NCBI GenBank assembly: GCA_002049455.2 | Contig: KV919023.1 | Coordinates: 1 to 64,000 of the forward strand | Origin: Porphyra umbilicalis | Taxonomy: Eukaryota; Rhodophyta; Bangiophyceae; Bangiales; Bangiaceae | Direction: 5' to 3' | DNA length: 64,000 bases | In this document: positions 46,576-55,798 of the stretch, piece by piece | Layout of the letters: the number at the start of each line of letters is the position of its first letter | Position numbering within the stretch: the first letter of the stretch is position 1 | Made by a program: the position numbers and the translations under genes | The notes under the pieces: generated by a model | The model's database searches: none | Told to the model about the DNA's origin: nothing | Seen by the model: the letters and a program-made list of their open reading frames with translations, nothing else

Positions 46576-48117
46576 TTGTTCCAACCCCTGCCCCCGGGCC
46601 TCGATCCGACTGGGACTGGCCCCCCGGCAGGCGCCCCCTCAGGAAGTACTCACCCCGAGGCGGTCCTGTCGGGTGCTGGCACTCATTTCGGCGTAGAACA
46701 GCTGCCGGACGTTACCACGTGGGGCGATGGGTCTGTGCCACCACCGGCACGGGAACCTGTAGGTGGGAGCTCTAGTCGTGCTCCCCCAGGATCACGGAGA
46801 GCCAAGGGTGCCCCGGCGCTTGAGCACGGCGCCGGGACCCACGGTATCGGTCCCCCGGCCCTCGGGCCCGGTGGGAGATCCCCTCTTGGTGCTTGGGAGG
46901 GGGAAGCGATGCCAGGATCGGCACAGGAGCCTGCAGGCGGGAGCTCTAGTCGTTCTCCCCCAGGCTCACGGGGTGCCAGGGATGGCCAGGGTCTCGAGTG
47001 GCGAGACGCCGTGGGCGAGGTCGTTCGGTCCGAAGTTACCCGATCGCTAGTTACGATGTTGAGGGGCTCTACGCCCAGGCCCGCTGAGCGGCGGGGCCGA
47101 GCCCGACGCTCTGCTCGTCGGCGCCGACGCGACAACTCGTCGTCGTCGTCGACCACTGACGTCTCCCGCTCGGGGGACCAGTCAGCTGTTGCGGCCCTAC
47201 TTGGTGCGTTCCGTGCTACCCCCCCGCCGTCGACAGTGATGGAGGGCACTCGGGGTGTTGACCCGAGGGCCCAACCGACTCCGGACTCGGCGGACGGTGA
47301 GCAAGGCGGGGGAGCGGCGCGAGAGTTACCCCGGGGTATTGACCCGGGGTTCCCGACGCAACTCCTCTCTGCGACCGGTCCAGAGGCTGGGGGGTGGCCT
47401 ACTCAAACCACCCCAACACCCCCAACTCGGGTGGTGCCGCCCAAGATTGTGGTGAACCACCCGTACTACCGGGTGATGTTCGATTGTGAGACGTACGCGC
47501 TAGACAACCAGTCGGTTGCCTACACGCGGCGCCAGGCCCGTACTCTGGCCCGGCGCAAGAAAAAGGTGGCTCAGTCCTTCGGGGTGAACGACGAGTGGGA
47601 TGGTTCCCCTCCGGCCAAGGTCTTCCAGTTCTTGCGCAAGTTTGCCAAGGCCTGTGACGACAACAACATCTCCGAAGGCGAAGCCTTCTTCATCCTTCAA
47701 GACTTTACGAAGGAACCTCTCAAGTCAGAGGTGATGATGGTTATGCCAACTTGCCGGGCGGGTAACCCCGGCGAGGTCACTTTATACTTGGAGCTCATCA
47801 ACTGGCTGATTCGGCGTCACGTCGACGAGGCCTCGGTGGCTACTCTAGTCGAGACCCTGAACGTCGCGGTCCAACGGGACGACGAGGACGAGTTGTCCTT
47901 CGCCGAGCGCCTCCGCCGCCTCAACACCGAGTGCGGGTTCATGTACGGGGACGGCGCCCTCAAGGGGCGCTTTGTGGAAGGTGTCCACCGCGCGGCGCGC
48001 GCCACTGTGCGCGAGCGCAACACCCCCGGCATGACTATGGCGGAGCTGGCTCGCGTCGCCCAGACTAAGGGCGACGAACACAGCTGGCTACGACTTGAGC
48101 AGCGTAAAGCTTCCTAA
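46576..48117 (+). CDS. Gypsy B gag region
   Basis: The N-terminal half is Pro/Gly/Arg-rich and disordered-looking. The C-terminal half is a helical gag domain (YYRVMFDCETYALDNQSVAY, KVFQFLRKFAKACDDNNISE, FAERLRRLNTECGFMYGDGA, FVEGVHRAARATVRE). This arrangement matches retrotransposon gag capsid-type domains. I see no zinc knuckle in this part. Confidence 0.8.
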   Translation: MFQPLPPGLDPTGTGPPAGAPSGSTHPEAVLSGAGTHFGVEQLPDVTTWGDGSVPPPAREPVGGSSSRAPPGSRRAKGAPALEHGAGTHGIGPPALGPGGRSPLGAWEGEAMPGSAQEPAGGSSSRSPPGSRGARDGQGLEWRDAVGEVVRSEVTRSLVTMLRGSTPRPAERRGRARRSARRRRRDNSSSSSTTDVSRSGDQSAVAALLGAFRATPPPSTVMEGTRGVDPRAQPTPDSADGEQGGGAARELPRGIDPGFPTQLLSATGPEAGGWPTQTTPTPPTRVVPPKIVVNHPYYRVMFDCETYALDNQSVAYTRRQARTLARRKKKVAQSFGVNDEWDGSPPAKVFQFLRKFAKACDDNNISEGEAFFILQDFTKEPLKSEVMMVMPTCRAGNPGEVTLYLELINWLIRRHVDEASVATLVETLNVAVQRDDEDELSFAERLRRLNTECGFMYGDGALKGRFVEGVHRAARATVRERNTPGMTMAELARVAQTKGDEHSWLRLEQRKAS

Positions 48118-49954
48118 GCGGTTGAGTCCCCCTACTCCGGAGGAACAGAACGCGTTCGACAAACTACGCGAACAGCTATGCCACCCGCCCATCCTTGCGA
48201 TACCGCGCCATGAGGGGAAGTACATCATCGATGTGGACGCTAGCTACGACCAGCTAGGGTGCTGCCTACTACAGAGGCAACCCGATGGCAAGTACCTGCC
48301 CGTAGGCTACTTCAGGAAGGGCCTACTACCGGCGGAGAAGAACTACACCGTCACCGAGATTGAGGGACTAGGTGTGGTGTGGGCGGTCGGTTTATTACGA
48401 CCGTACATCGAAGGCACCAAGTTCCTCATCCGGTGTGACCACAAAGCACTGAAGTGGATACTAACCACGACGGCCTGTACCAACAATCGACTCAATCGGT
48501 GGCGCATCCTCCTGTCGGAGTTCGACTATGATGTGGAATACAAGCCCGGCCTCCAACATGCGGTGGCCGACGCTCTATCCCGCATCCCGACTGAGGGGCT
48601 GGACACGGGACCCATCTCCCAGGAGGTCCCCACAGTCGGGGTGACCACTCGATCGGGGGCGGTACTCGATCCCCGACTCCCCGAGAACAGGGAGACTGCC
48701 CGCATACCTCTGGGCGAACTAGTCCAGAAGCAGGCGGCCGACGAGTACTGTCAGGGGGTCAAGAAGTTACTTGACACCCCCACGCCCACGTGCTTCTACG
48801 AGAACGCGGACGGGTTGTTGTGTCGTCGCGGACACCGCGAGGGGACCCAGCAGGTACTGGTCCCCCATTCCCTAGTCAAGGACGTATTACGGGCGCAGCA
48901 CTCCTCCCCCTTGGCTGCGCATCCAGGTGGGACGCGCATGTACCAGACCCTGCGGGACCAATACTACTGGCCCTCGCTGGCGATGGATGTGTTCGGGTGG
49001 GTGGCAGCTTGCCCCACCTGTGCTAAGATCCGGCTCATGGGTACGCAGAGTAAAGCGTTCATGAGGTTGTTCCCCGCGACGGAACCCTTCGCAGCGCTGG
49101 CCATTGACTTACTTGGCCCCCTGCCCAGGACCCCCGACGGATATGAGTATATCCTAGTTATTTGTGACCGATTTACTAAGGTCACTCGGGCGGTCCCGCT
49201 TCGAGACATCACGGCTCTGGATGTTCTCAGCGCATTCCTCGACACGTGGGTTGCTAGCTATGGGATCCCCGATTCAATTCTATCGGATAACGGACCCCAA
49301 TTCGCTGCCGTACTCTGGCAAGGGGTGCTCAAGACCCTGGGTATTGACACTCACTATGCCACCCCTTACCACCCAAAAACTAATGGGCAGGTCGAACGGT
49401 TTAATAAGACCTTAGTTAAGCAACTACGCCACTACGTAAGTGACCACGTAGTTACGTGGTCCCGATACTTAAGCCTGGTAGTAACGGCTTACAATTCGCA
49501 AGTGCATAGTAGCACCGGGCAGATCCCCTTTGCGTTCGTAAGCCCCCGACGGCTTACTCCCGTGGCCCTCGAGCGACTTACAGCGGGTACCGACCCCGGG
49601 GAGATAGTAACCCCCGGGCGAGCCAAGGAGAATTTCCTCCAGCGCCTTGAATCCCTTATCCCCCTAGTACGGGAGACCATGGGGAAGGCACAGGCCCGGT
49701 ATAAACGAGCATTCGACAATCGCGTGCAGACTCGCCTCGAAGCCCTCCCAGTCGGTGACTGGGTATTCGTGAAGTCCCACGAGAACCAGGGAGGTAAGCT
49801 CGTCTTCAAGACATTGGGACCCTACCGGATCTTGAAGACAGACGGGCGTCGGCTTACCATCGAAAGTGACGATGGTATCCGGACCATCAATGGGACCACG
49901 CCACCCGGGCCCCGGAACCACCCGAGGGGGACCCGGCGTGGGCGCGGGCACTGA
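48095..49954 (+). CDS. Gypsy B pol: RNase H and integrase
   Basis: RNase H of the Ty3/Gypsy type (YIIDVDASYDQLGCCLLQRQ, TEIEGLGVVWAV, IRCDHKALKWIL) occupies about 48.18-48.6 kb. The integrase zinc-binding region follows (HSSPLAAHPGGTRMY ... CPTCAKIR). The catalytic core has Asp in AIDLLGPLP, Asp in SILSDNGPQF and Glu in KTNGQVERFNK (about 49.08-49.41 kb). The tail (PVGDWVFVKS, TLGPYRILKTDG) is the usual integrase C-terminal fold. The integrase would insert element copies and RNase H would remove the RNA template. Confidence 0.92.
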   Translation: MSSVKLPKRLSPPTPEEQNAFDKLREQLCHPPILAIPRHEGKYIIDVDASYDQLGCCLLQRQPDGKYLPVGYFRKGLLPAEKNYTVTEIEGLGVVWAVGLLRPYIEGTKFLIRCDHKALKWILTTTACTNNRLNRWRILLSEFDYDVEYKPGLQHAVADALSRIPTEGLDTGPISQEVPTVGVTTRSGAVLDPRLPENRETARIPLGELVQKQAADEYCQGVKKLLDTPTPTCFYENADGLLCRRGHREGTQQVLVPHSLVKDVLRAQHSSPLAAHPGGTRMYQTLRDQYYWPSLAMDVFGWVAACPTCAKIRLMGTQSKAFMRLFPATEPFAALAIDLLGPLPRTPDGYEYILVICDRFTKVTRAVPLRDITALDVLSAFLDTWVASYGIPDSILSDNGPQFAAVLWQGVLKTLGIDTHYATPYHPKTNGQVERFNKTLVKQLRHYVSDHVVTWSRYLSLVVTAYNSQVHSSTGQIPFAFVSPRRLTPVALERLTAGTDPGEIVTPGRAKENFLQRLESLIPLVRETMGKAQARYKRAFDNRVQTRLEALPVGDWVFVKSHENQGGKLVFKTLGPYRILKTDGRRLTIESDDGIRTINGTTPPGPRNHPRGTRRGRGH

Positions 49955-49989
49955 CCGCGTGGCGGGTCCCGTCCCTCCCCTCATCGGCC

Positions 49990-50182
49990 AGTAAACCGAT
50001 TGAGGCTGTCTTCGACCGCTTTGTCGGACAGGGGTACGATGACCAGGAGCGACTCATGCTCAAGGTCAGGTGGTTCGGGTATGGACCCCGAGCGGACTCC
50101 TGGCACTATGTGGAGGACCTCCCGGCTGAGAAGGTCCGCCAGCACTGTGTGCGGCACCGGCTCACGATGAGAAGAAGGGTAT
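49990..50182 (+). CDS. Gypsy B chromodomain
   Basis: A stretch reads VFDRFVGQGYDDQERLMLKV then RWFGYGPRADSWHYVEDLP, and ends TMRRRV. The pattern (aromatic start, LKVRWFGY, then SWHYVEDL) is the chromodomain found at the end of chromovirus integrases. In such elements it is thought to steer integration to particular chromatin. It follows the integrase directly. Confidence 0.78.
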
Positions 50183-50830
50183 AATACAACAAACAACCCC
50201 CAGTACGGGGTACCCCTCGCACACACCCCCGACAATAGATCCAACCAAACTAGGGACACGCCCACAGGGGGCCGGGCTGCGCCTCACTGAGCGCCCCGGC
50301 GCCCCACTCAAACCTGGGTACCTACTCCCTACCAGGCGAGTGCGGGCGGTCGTCACGAACGTACCCACCAGACTGGTCGTAACCCGAGTGGTCCGGGTAC
50401 TCCTGGGCCGACCCCCGGTCCGAGGGGCCCGGCCCCCACGACGAGCGCGGCACCCTTCTCGGTGCCGCCCCCGCCGCGGCGTACCCCCCACCAGTGGAGG
50501 GGTAGCCGCCCCCATGGTAGGGCGCGGCCGAGCCAGCAGGCTCCCCGGCATACGGGGCCCGACTGAGGCCCCCGCCCGCCGAAGCCCCCGCGGGCCCAGC
50601 CGCCACCCGCGGGCCGTGCCCCTCCAAGCGAGAGGCCATCTGGTACCCGATGGCCTCTGGGGTGGTGTCCACCAGGAACTGCGCGGCTGCGGAAGATCGG
50701 GGGGACGAGGAGTCCCGCAGTACGGACACCGCCGCCCGGGTGACCCACGCCAGGGTGTGCACCAGGGAGGCAACTATCGCCTCCCCATGGGCAACCCTCA
50801 GCGCCCCCGCCGCACTTCGGTAGGTGGTCG

Positions 50831-52747
50831 CTAAGGCGTGGGCGCACCGCGGGGTGATGTACCCCCAGCTGAGGCTCTGCCCCGCCCCAAGGGGCGGGTA
50901 GTACGGCACCCCCGGCGGGGCAAACGTCGGACGGCCCGACCGCCCCGCGGGGGATGCCCCCGCCCGGGTGGTCCGCCGGACAGCGCCCCCACGAGCAGGG
51001 GGGCGCTCGGCAGTACCTCGGGTACGCTTGCGCTGCTGGGGACACTGGCCCCCGGCGCACCCCAACCCGAGTTGGGCGGGGGCGACGTCGCCGTGACCCC
51101 CGCCGAGTAGGGGTAGGCCAGGTCACCCAGGCCCTCACGGAGGCATATGCGCCCGGCCACCAGGCGTGTGTCACAGTGGACAAACGCCCGAGGCGCCTCG
51201 CCCTCCTCCCCGCCAACTTGGCGGACCAGGAAGGGCCCGGCCGCCTCCCAGTCCAAGGACTGGTGAAGGTCCAGCAACTCGCTGAGGTAGGCGTGCGCGT
51301 CCGGGCCGGCCCCCTCCGCCACGTTGGCAAGGCGAAGCCCCACCAGACGCCCCACTATGGCGGCTGGCAGGTGCCAGAGGTACCCCTTAGTCCGGGCGGA
51401 GGCAAACCACACCCCCACTACCTCCAGCACCCACTGGGTAGCGAGGATGGCCGCCGCCGGGGTAGACTCCCCCCGGCGGAGCGCAGTGCCAAAGTAGGCC
51501 AGTATGCGGGGCATCCGGGCCGGGAACCCGAAGGGCACCTCCATGGCCGACCACCAGGACGGCGTCGGGACGTAGTATGCCGGCCGCGTCGAGGTGTGGA
51601 CCTGGGAGCTCTCCACTTGAGAGGCCCGCACCAGGATGCCCGACGCTTCCCGCACCCGGCGTTCGGTGCGGGCGTCCTGGTGGTGAAAGTGGGGGTCCGT
51701 CTCCCCCAAGTACGGGGGGGAGCAACACGCCCACTCCCACGCCACGACAGGCGGCACCTCGTCGGCGGTGGCCCCGTCCATAACATTGGACAGGCGCGCG
51801 GCCAGGCGCTCCACCCACGGCGCGTCCCCCGCCTCCTGTAGGGCGGGGAGGTCCGTGGCCACCCCGGCAGGCAGTTCGTACTGCACGGGGTGGCGGGCCA
51901 GGCAGCGCTGCCAAGCCGGGCCCTGCTGGAGCAGCGGGATCGCCGAGTAAAGCGCCCGCAAGCGGCACTCCCCCATCTGACTGGGGGCAGCCGGGGGCGT
52001 CCACTGAACCAACGCCCCCGGCCCCGCAAGTCCCGCCTCCCCCACTGCCGGGAGGCGCTCCCGGCGCGGCACCGGCGGGGGGGACTCCTGCTCCATGGGA
52101 TCATCCCTCGCCTCGCCCGGCGCCGCTCCCGCCACCGGGGGAGTGGCCGGCCGGCTGGGCGGCAGCGGCACGCGCGCCGCCGCCGCGCGGGACCCGACCG
52201 CGTCCTCCCCAGCCGACCGCGTCGGCGCGCTCGACGCGCGGGAGGCCGACGCCGATCCCGCCGACGACTTGGACCGGCGGGCAGGCGGCGGCGGTTGGGT
52301 TGCTTGACTCCCCGCCGCCGACGACTCCCGGCTCGGGGGCGCGGCGTTGGCCTGGCGCGCCCGGCGGGATGACTTGCCCTGGGACGCCGCCACGGCCGCG
52401 CCACTTGACTTGGTGGCGCCGGCCGGCGTGGCAGTTGCCGACGCCGCCGCCCCGCCAACCCGCGGAGTGGCCGCCGTCGAGCCCTTGGCCTTGGGGGCGC
52501 TAACACTCCCCGGCGCCCCGCCCACCCGCAGGGACCCCGCCGCAGGGCTGCCCGACTTGGCCGTAGCCGACGCCGGCGTCCTACTCGGCGCCGGCGTGGC
52601 GCGCCCCGCACTAGGGGAAGCCATCTCCTCGGTCGGCGCCACTGCCGTCGACCGCGAGGAGGCCACAGCCGGCGCGCCCAGGTAAGGGGGACGGCGAGGG
52701 GGAGGGGGGGTGCCCCGCGCACAGAGGGACGCGAGGAAGGCTCTCAA
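50831..52747 (-). CDS. Long antisense ORF inside Gypsy element B
   Basis: A 638-codon ORF runs opposite to gag-pol in the region between the chromodomain and the 3' LTR. Its first 210 residues are Ala/Ser/Pro-rich with basic patches. Residues about 240-520 have balanced composition and secondary-structure-like patterning: CRLRALYSAIPLLQQGPAWQ, VVAWEWACCSPPYLGE, ILATQWVLEVVGVWFASART, YLSELLDLHQSLDWEAAGPF. The rest is Gly/Pro/Arg-rich, and antisense coding character seems to continue towards 50.3 kb. No family recognised. Antisense extra ORFs in this position are known from some plant Gypsy lineages (for example Grande and Retand). GC bias alone is the main alternative. Confidence 0.5.
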   Translation of the reverse strand: MRAFLASLCARGTPPPPRRPPYLGAPAVASSRSTAVAPTEEMASPSAGRATPAPSRTPASATAKSGSPAAGSLRVGGAPGSVSAPKAKGSTAATPRVGGAAASATATPAGATKSSGAAVAASQGKSSRRARQANAAPPSRESSAAGSQATQPPPPARRSKSSAGSASASRASSAPTRSAGEDAVGSRAAAARVPLPPSRPATPPVAGAAPGEARDDPMEQESPPPVPRRERLPAVGEAGLAGPGALVQWTPPAAPSQMGECRLRALYSAIPLLQQGPAWQRCLARHPVQYELPAGVATDLPALQEAGDAPWVERLAARLSNVMDGATADEVPPVVAWEWACCSPPYLGETDPHFHHQDARTERRVREASGILVRASQVESSQVHTSTRPAYYVPTPSWWSAMEVPFGFPARMPRILAYFGTALRRGESTPAAAILATQWVLEVVGVWFASARTKGYLWHLPAAIVGRLVGLRLANVAEGAGPDAHAYLSELLDLHQSLDWEAAGPFLVRQVGGEEGEAPRAFVHCDTRLVAGRICLREGLGDLAYPYSAGVTATSPPPNSGWGAPGASVPSSASVPEVLPSAPLLVGALSGGPPGRGHPPRGGRAVRRLPRRGCRTTRPLGRGRASAGGTSPRGAPTP

Positions 52748-53266
52748 CTCGAGAAGCGGTGGAGGGGGGGACGGTGACGGTCGGCAGTGGACGGCGTCCC
52801 CGTCTGTCCCCCGCCTACCCCCTTTTTATGAGCCCCTGTGTTGGGACAGGGGCCCTGACCCCGGGCCCCCTCAACCCCACCCCGCGGGCCACTCCCCCTG
52901 GACCACTCCCCACGGGGGGGGGCCGCGCGACAGCCCCCCAGGTGGGGGGGCGGGGGGATGCCATACTGGGCACCCGCCCCCCTGTTGGCCCACCGGGCAC
53001 GGTTAGCGGGCCCGCCCCGGACACGCGGCAACACCCCTGGCCCCCGCGGCCGTGTCCACCGTACAGCGACGGCGCGTACCCCCTTGCCCCGGCGGGGGCG
53101 CCCCCACGATCCGGGGCAGCCATCGCTGGCGAAGACCGGGGCAGCACCCGGGCCCCACACTGGGGAGCCCGGCGGCTAGCTGTCCTGGCCCGCCCGCCAC
53201 ACTGGGGCGGGCCCGCCCCCCCTGGCTCTGGGCCGCCGGGACGGCGACCCCTTTAGAAGGGGGAAT

Positions 53267-53995
53267 TGTGACGGTCCGTCACATGGCCACCACACTCCGG
53301 GATCCAGATTCCCCGGGAATATGCCCCACTAACGCATATTTCAAATTGTTCTGTTGGCGACCCACTTGTGATCATCTCGTGGCTCACCAACCAAAACCGC
53401 AATCCCAATACTTCCCTGGGATTCGTAGCCCCCTCGAGCGGGCCCCTACTTAAGGGCCTAATGTTGTGTAAACCCAACTTGGATTATCGACTTATGTTAC
53501 TTTGTGCCCCTGACTCCGGGGCGCCGCGAGGGTGTCACGTAGCACCCTTCCCCCCGTCTCTACTCAAGGTGGTATTCGAAGCTTCGGCCGTCCTCCGGGT
53601 TATGGGCCCAGTAGGCCCTGAGGAGAGGGCTTTCCGTAAGTCCTTTGAGGGTTTCTGAGGAGGGATTTCCGAGGGTCCTTTGAGGGAGTCTGGGGAGGGT
53701 TTTTCGAGGGTCCTTTGAGGGTGTCTGAGGAGGGTTTTCCGAGGGTCCGAGGGGAGCGGATGGGATAAGAGGGTGAGGCGTGAGTGTCGCCTCGAGGCCT
53801 TCGACGCGGGCAAGTAAACTTCCGGTCACAAAACTCGTGTTTGTCGCTCGGGGCGCGTTCCCCCGGTCGACGCCGTGCGTGTGTGCTCTTCGGGGTTTCC
53901 TTCCGAGGCGGGTATTCCCCGACAGGACTACCCGGCGACACGGTTTGGCTCGCCCTCCCCCCAACTGGGTGGGGTGGGCTGAGCGTGTTGTCACA
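53267..53995 (+). repeat. Gypsy B 3' LTR
   Basis: 729 bp, about 99% identical to the 5' LTR by eye. Followed by the duplicated TGTAG. Confidence 0.95.
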
Positions 53996-54090
53996 TGTAG
54001 CAGAAAGTTCTTTTCAGTCAGCTGCCCGGAAACGGGCTGTCGCGAGCGTTTAACGCAAGACTTCTCACGCGAGTTGCAAGAACTTTCTGT
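53996..54090 (+). repeat. Dispersed repeat X, right part of the split copy
   Basis: Resumes at TGTAGCAGAAAG and contains GCCCGGAAACGGGCTGTC and GAGTTGCAAGAACT, in the order of the intact copy at 44078-44218. Confidence 0.72.
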
Positions 54091-54401
54091 TCCTGTTCGC
54101 GCGTTCGTATTGGTGTGTGCCCGATTTTGGCCCATGCCCAGTGCTGCGCAAGCAACAGAGGGACTTTCCATTTCCACAATACGTTTTCTGATCTTTCTTG
54201 TATTTCCACTGACTGCATCAAATATTGACTGTGAACGATATGCTCTTAAAGTTCAGATAGACAGGTCGGAAGCCCCTGACTGACAATGTCTGCGCCGTTG
54301 GAACCATACGTCGTCCCCTGCATGCCTCAACGCTCCTTTACCCGTGTTTTTTCTGTCCCCGTCGCGCGGTACTCACGTGGCCGTGTGCGCGAACGTGCAT
54401 C
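54091..54401. other. Upstream region of the zinc-knuckle gene
   Basis: No TATA-like or other promoter element that I would defend. Pyrimidine tracts occur at 54330-54360, before the ATG at 54402. Confidence 0.35.
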
Positions 54402-55047
54402 ATGGCATCGGGATCATCAGATGCCGGACCTGCTGCTGAATTTGCGCCCAAAGGTACGCTCGAGCATGCCCCGCCAGGTCGTGGGAAGAAAATGTGGGAG
54501 GAAGCCTCCTTTTCTAGTCTCGTCGTACACCTTTTTCTGTTGCCATGAATGCGCCACTTTGACGGGGACAAGATGCTGAATAGTTGTGCTTCACGGCGTC
54601 GACGATTGCTCTCTATGTTTTTCCCTCTGCGCTGCCTGTCGCTTCCTTTTCGGACGTCCAGGTCTCCTAAAGTGCGGTGTGTGCGGCGTGGCCGGACACA
54701 AATCGGATCGCTGCCCAATCAAGCACGTAAGTAACGTGCAATGCCGGTGTGGTCAACATTGGTGGTCGCGGTGCTCAACGACGTGTAAGGTCTGCGACGC
54801 TATCAGCCACGAGGCCGACAACGTGGAGGATGTGATGGAGCGGAGATCCGCGCCGAAGTGGTCGTGCCCTGAGCACGACATGGACGCCGTGCGAGCCCGC
54901 GTGGAGGACAAGCTCAAGGACGAACCGCAAAAGGGTCGCGCACGAACTGACGCCGCACGTGGCCACAAGCGGGCGATGGCGGAGGTGCGCCCGACCGATG
55001 GGCCGCGCCTCCCGGCCCTTGAGGCGCAGTCGGAGATCATCGACTGA
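54402..55047 (+). CDS. Small CCHC zinc-knuckle protein, two exons
   Basis: Exon 1 is 54402-54453 (MASGSSDAGPAAEFAPK plus one base). A canonical 208-nt intron (54454-54661; AAAG/GTACGC ... TCCAG/GTCTCC) leads in phase to exon 2 (54662-55047), giving about 145 residues. Exon 2 starts with a CCHC zinc knuckle (CGVCGVAGHKSDRC). A second Cys-rich stretch (CRCGQHWWSRCSTTCKVC) and a charged tail (DAVRARVEDKLKDEPQKG) follow. A perfect donor GTAAGT at 54727 and an AG at 54788-54789 bound a 63-nt in-frame stretch, so the second Cys cluster might be optionally spliced. Beyond the TGA at 55045-55047 the same frame stays open to about 55180 (AQDDEASRRAARMLRAL). Such knuckles bind nucleic acid. It could be a host or an element gene. 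Confidence 0.6.
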
Positions 55048-55368
55048 ACAGGCTTGGGCGGGGCGTCGGCGTTCGCGTCGGTTCGCACTGCGGGGGCCGT
55101 GACGGCGGTCGCGCAAGATGATGAGGCATCGAGGCGGGCTGCACGAATGCTGAGGGCGCTTACGTCAGATGCGCACGGTTAATCAGCTGGCGCAGTGAGA
55201 CAGCCAATTCCGGGCGCACTGGGCAACATCGAGCTGGACGGGCGCCAAGAGACACTGCAAAAGGGGCTGGGGAGCGCAGCAAAGAATCGGGCCGCGATAT
55301 AAGCGAATCAGCGGCTACAAAACCGCGAGGCGGGGCTGGGTTGTGTCGGCGCGGGAGCCGCGGAAGAG

Positions 55369-55731
55369 ATGCGTGGCAGCTCCAAACCATTTTTTGGGGT
55401 GAAGGGCAGGGACCTCAAGCGCGTGGCGCAGCGCTACATCGGTCTCTTTGAAGGCAGGGGACTTGCCAAAGAAAATATGGCCCTTGCAGCCTTCATAGGG
55501 GAGGGAAGGGTGCACACGGGCGCGTCTGTGCCGAGTTGTGAGCTGACTTGCGCGCACGTCTGCGAAGAGTTGATGGCGTTTGTGTCGAGTGTGGGGTTGG
55601 AAGTGCCGTCGGTGCTGGCGTCGCTGCGACAGTTTATTGTTAAGATGCGACAGGGGGAGGAGGACGTGCGACGTTTTTTAACTGACGGGGCAGACTGCCC
55701 GAGCTCAGCGGGATCTGCATCGTCGGAATAA
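55369..55731 (+). CDS. Hypothetical 120-residue protein
   Basis: Starts MRGSSKPFFGVKGRDLKRVA and is helical and balanced in composition (YIGLFEGRGLAKENMALAAF, CAHVCEELMAFVSSVGLEV, VLASLRQFIVKMRQGEEDVR), then an acidic/Ser tail and TAA. Protein-like sequence in the same frame extends upstream to about 55300 (NQRLQNREAGLGCVGAGAAE), so it could be a terminal exon of the zinc-knuckle gene 320 bp upstream. Family unknown. Confidence 0.45.
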   Translation: MRGSSKPFFGVKGRDLKRVAQRYIGLFEGRGLAKENMALAAFIGEGRVHTGASVPSCELTCAHVCEELMAFVSSVGLEVPSVLASLRQFIVKMRQGEEDVRRFLTDGADCPSSAGSASSE

Positions 55732-55798
55732 AGCACTACCCCGCTCTCTTCACCAAAAGTCGCTGCAAGCACCGACACCACGACAGCTGCAGAAGGGC

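Larger units (their letters stand above)
45533..53995 (+). mobile_element. Chromodomain Ty3/Gypsy retrotransposon (element B), young
   Basis: 8463 bp with 729-bp LTRs at both ends (TGTGAC...TCACA), about seven differences between them (about 99% identity), and a perfect 5-bp duplication TGTAG. A purine tract (AGAAGGGGG) precedes the 3' LTR. Parts recognised: gag, RNase H, integrase and a chromodomain, followed by a 2-kb region with a long antisense ORF. Not all pol domains expected of a whole Gypsy are recognised, so it looks broken (about two breaks) and probably moves only with help. The low LTR divergence says it arrived recently. It inserted into a copy of repeat X. Confidence 0.95.

Noticed and set aside
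55434-55781. 115-codon minus-strand ORF opposite the 55369-55731 ORF
   Set aside because: The plus-strand frame has better patterning and a sensible start and stop; the reverse is Ser/Thr-rich shadow.
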